This document shows positions 50,069-52,016 of a stretch of DNA of 52,016 nucleotides, in pieces. The notes below the pieces were generated by a model. The model had not been told where the DNA came from, did not search any database, and was given only the letters and a program-made list of their open reading frames with translations. How positions within the stretch are numbered: position 1 is the first letter of the stretch; every line of letters begins with the position of its first letter. The stretch is from Nitrosomonas sp. (GTDB lineage: Bacteria; Pseudomonadota; Gammaproteobacteria; Burkholderiales; Nitrosomonadaceae), in NCBI GenBank assembly GCA_021774265.1, contig JAJFJG010000014.1:1-52016 (forward strand). Direction: 5' to 3'. Made by a program: the position numbers and the translations under genes.

Positions 50069-51000
50069 GTAAATTTGTTATTTCAACGTCGTCATTTGAC
50101 GTCAACGATAATATCCATGTTCAACAGCTTATCCAAAAAGGGTTGCAGGTCGTCACCAATCCTCATGGTCGTAAGCTAACTGAAGATGAGATTATTGAGT
50201 TGTTAGTTGACGATGTGATTGGGCTGGTTGCCGGGATTGAGCCGCTGACAGAGCGTGTACTGGCATCTACTAAAAAGTTAAAAGTCATATCTCGCTGTGG
50301 GACTGGCATGGATAATGTGGACTTGGCTGCAGCAAAGCTGCATGGTATTGCCGTATTTAATACACCTGAAGCGCCCGCGCAAGCAGTGGCCGAGCTTACC
50401 TTGGGCTTGATGCTGGCAACGCTCAGACGGATAAGCAAAATTGATCGTTCCTTACGCAAAGGAGAGTGGCTACGTACACCTGGGCATTTGTTAGCAGCTC
50501 AAACAGTGGGGATTGTGGGTCTAGGTCATATTGGTCGGCGTGTCGCGCGTTTATGTCAAGCGTTCGATGCTAACGTGATTGCATATGATCCTTATGTTAA
50601 TCAGTCACTCGTAGATGTCAAACTCATGCCTTTGGAGCAGCTACTTGCTGAGGCAAATTTAGTGAGCCTTCATTTGCCTTATAGTACGGATACCCATCAC
50701 TTGTTAGATGCCAAAGCCTTGGCCAGCATGAAATCTGGGTCCATCGTAATTAACGCGGCACGTGGTGGTTTGGTCGATGAGGTTGCGTTGGGTGAAGCGT
50801 TGAATTCGGGACATTTAAGCGCGGCAGCACTGGATGTGTTTGAACAAGAACCCTATCAAGGGCCGTTATTGAATAATGACAATATTATTATCACTGCACA
50901 TATCGGTTCGCTTGCCAAGGAAGCGCGCCAAAATATGGAAGCTGAAGCAGCAGAGAATCTTTTAAAGGGATTAATTGATGTAGGTTTAATTCAACGATAG
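50065..51000 (+). CDS. D-isomer-specific 2-hydroxyacid dehydrogenase (SerA-like)
   Basis: VGIVGLGHIGRRVARL, SRCGTGMDNVDLAAAK, INAARGGLVDEVAL. Confidence 0.93.
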   Translation: MSKFVISTSSFDVNDNIHVQQLIQKGLQVVTNPHGRKLTEDEIIELLVDDVIGLVAGIEPLTERVLASTKKLKVISRCGTGMDNVDLAAAKLHGIAVFNTPEAPAQAVAELTLGLMLATLRRISKIDRSLRKGEWLRTPGHLLAAQTVGIVGLGHIGRRVARLCQAFDANVIAYDPYVNQSLVDVKLMPLEQLLAEANLVSLHLPYSTDTHHLLDAKALASMKSGSIVINAARGGLVDEVALGEALNSGHLSAAALDVFEQEPYQGPLLNNDNIIITAHIGSLAKEARQNMEAEAAENLLKGLIDVGLIQR

Positions 51001-51008
51001 GTAAATCA

Positions 51009-51935
51009 ATGTCCAATGAAATTGCGGTTGTTTTTGGTGCGAGTGGTTTTCTCGGCAGTCATGTGGCTGATGCTTTATCAGCGGCTGGCTATCAAGTACG
51101 TTTATTTGATCAAAGTCCGTCACCTTATCTAAAACCGGGTCAGGAAATGATAGTTGGAGATGTCATGGATCTTGATCAAGTTATTGCGGCTGCGAAAGGG
51201 GCGGCATTTGTCTATAATTTTGCCGCTATCGCTGATATTGATGAAGCGCATAACAAACCCATTGCTGCCGCGACAATCAATGTAATGGGTAATATGCATG
51301 TACTTGAAGCTGCCCGCCTTGCCGGTGTGCGTCGGTATGTTTTTGCTAGCAGTGTTTATGTTTATTCCGAATCGGGTTCTTTCTATCGCGCTAGCAAGCA
51401 AGCGGCAGAACGTTTCACTGAAACCTATCATGAGCGTTATGGCATGGAGTACAACATTTTGCGTTACGGCTCGCTGTATGGTAGACGTTCTGATTTGCGT
51501 AACGGGATTTATCGTATGTTGCATGAAGCTATCGCAGATCATTCGATCACTTATAAAGGTAGTGGTGAGGCCATGCGTGAGTATATTCATGTAGAAGATG
51601 CTGCGCGAATGAGTGTGCAAGTACTGGCGCCTGAATTTGCTAATAACCATATGATTCTGACCGGCCAAGAAAAGCTAAAGATCAAAGACGTGATGACTAT
51701 GATCGCGGAAATCATGCCATGGCCGGTTACGTTGAATTTTGATGATGCGAATACGCTGCATCATTACAAAATAACTCCCTATGCCTTTCAACCGCGTATT
51801 GGACGCAAGTTGGTGTTGAATGAGCATGTTGATTTAGGCCAAGGGTTGTTGGATTGCCTGAGAGAGTTGCATGAAAGTTTGCATCAGGCCAGTGACGAAA
51901 ACGTCACGCCTGCCACATCGGATAACAGAGCGTAG
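51009..51935 (+). CDS. NAD-dependent epimerase/dehydratase (extended SDR)
   Basis: VVFGASGFLGSHVADAL, ASSVYVYSE, YRASKQAAE (YxxxK). Confidence 0.93.
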   Translation: MSNEIAVVFGASGFLGSHVADALSAAGYQVRLFDQSPSPYLKPGQEMIVGDVMDLDQVIAAAKGAAFVYNFAAIADIDEAHNKPIAAATINVMGNMHVLEAARLAGVRRYVFASSVYVYSESGSFYRASKQAAERFTETYHERYGMEYNILRYGSLYGRRSDLRNGIYRMLHEAIADHSITYKGSGEAMREYIHVEDAARMSVQVLAPEFANNHMILTGQEKLKIKDVMTMIAEIMPWPVTLNFDDANTLHHYKITPYAFQPRIGRKLVLNEHVDLGQGLLDCLRELHESLHQASDENVTPATSDNRA

Positions 51936-51940
51936 AAACT

Positions 51941-52016
51941 ATGAAAGCAAGCGATTGGCAGGCTATCATTTTTGATTTTGATGGTGTTGTGGCGGAATCT
52001 GGGAAAATCAAAACAC
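51941..52016 (+). CDS. HAD-superfamily hydrolase, N-terminal part only (runs off window)
   Basis: MKASDWQAIIFDFDGVVAESGKIKT: DxDG(V) HAD motif I. Confidence 0.8.
   Translation, partial: MKASDWQAIIFDFDGVVAESGKIKT

Noticed and set aside
51129-51668. 179-aa minus-strand ORF
   Set aside because: Antisense to the SDR epimerase with intact GxxGxxG and YxxxK motifs; no recognisable domain of its own.
1-52016. CRISPR array, tRNA or rRNA genes
   Set aside because: No regularly spaced direct repeats, no tRNA cloverleaf or 16S/23S signature noticed by eye; a tRNAscan/CRISPR finder run would be needed to exclude fully.

Overview
The window looks like a gammaproteobacterial chromosome segment. Core blocks: nadB / rpoE-rseA-rseB-mucD(degP-like); lepA-lepB-DUF4845-rnc-era-pdxJ-acpS-nagZ; purD-purH-fis-dusB-ubiH; gloB/methyltransferase/rnhA. 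Accessory blocks lie between them. (i) About 8.13-10.1 kb is a graveyard of decayed mobile or defence genes: an IS1182-like transposase tail, a frameshifted RHH-type DNA-binding gene and a collapsed ardA antirestriction gene. (ii) 17.7-21.7 kb is a DyP-type peroxidase cluster with two mutually paralogous unknown proteins and a possible caleosin/peroxygenase-like protein. (iii) 32.2-35.9 kb holds an IS3-type deletion derivative abutting a truncated HDOD gene, a DUF4347/Calx-beta/RTX secreted protein split by one in-frame stop, and a PEP-CTERM-like relic with a frame-breaking T8 tract. (iv) 36.0-43.6 kb is a seven-gene, one-direction putative lipid operon: YghO-like acyltransferase, MobA-like NTP transferase, LptF, LptG, CDP-alcohol phosphatidyltransferase, DAGK-like lipid kinase and a nucleotidyltransferase-like protein. 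(v) 44.4-45.7 kb is a Rhesus-type (Rh50) ammonia channel. (vi) 46-52 kb is a surface-glycan locus with a KdsB-like CMP-sugar synthetase, HpaI-type aldolase, hydroxyacid dehydrogenase, SDR epimerase and the start of a HAD phosphatase. The most striking single-residue anomaly is a LepB-like signal peptidase whose expected catalytic Ser is Tyr (PSGYMIPTL instead of PSGSMMPTL). All family calls are from reading motifs by eye; no database search was run.
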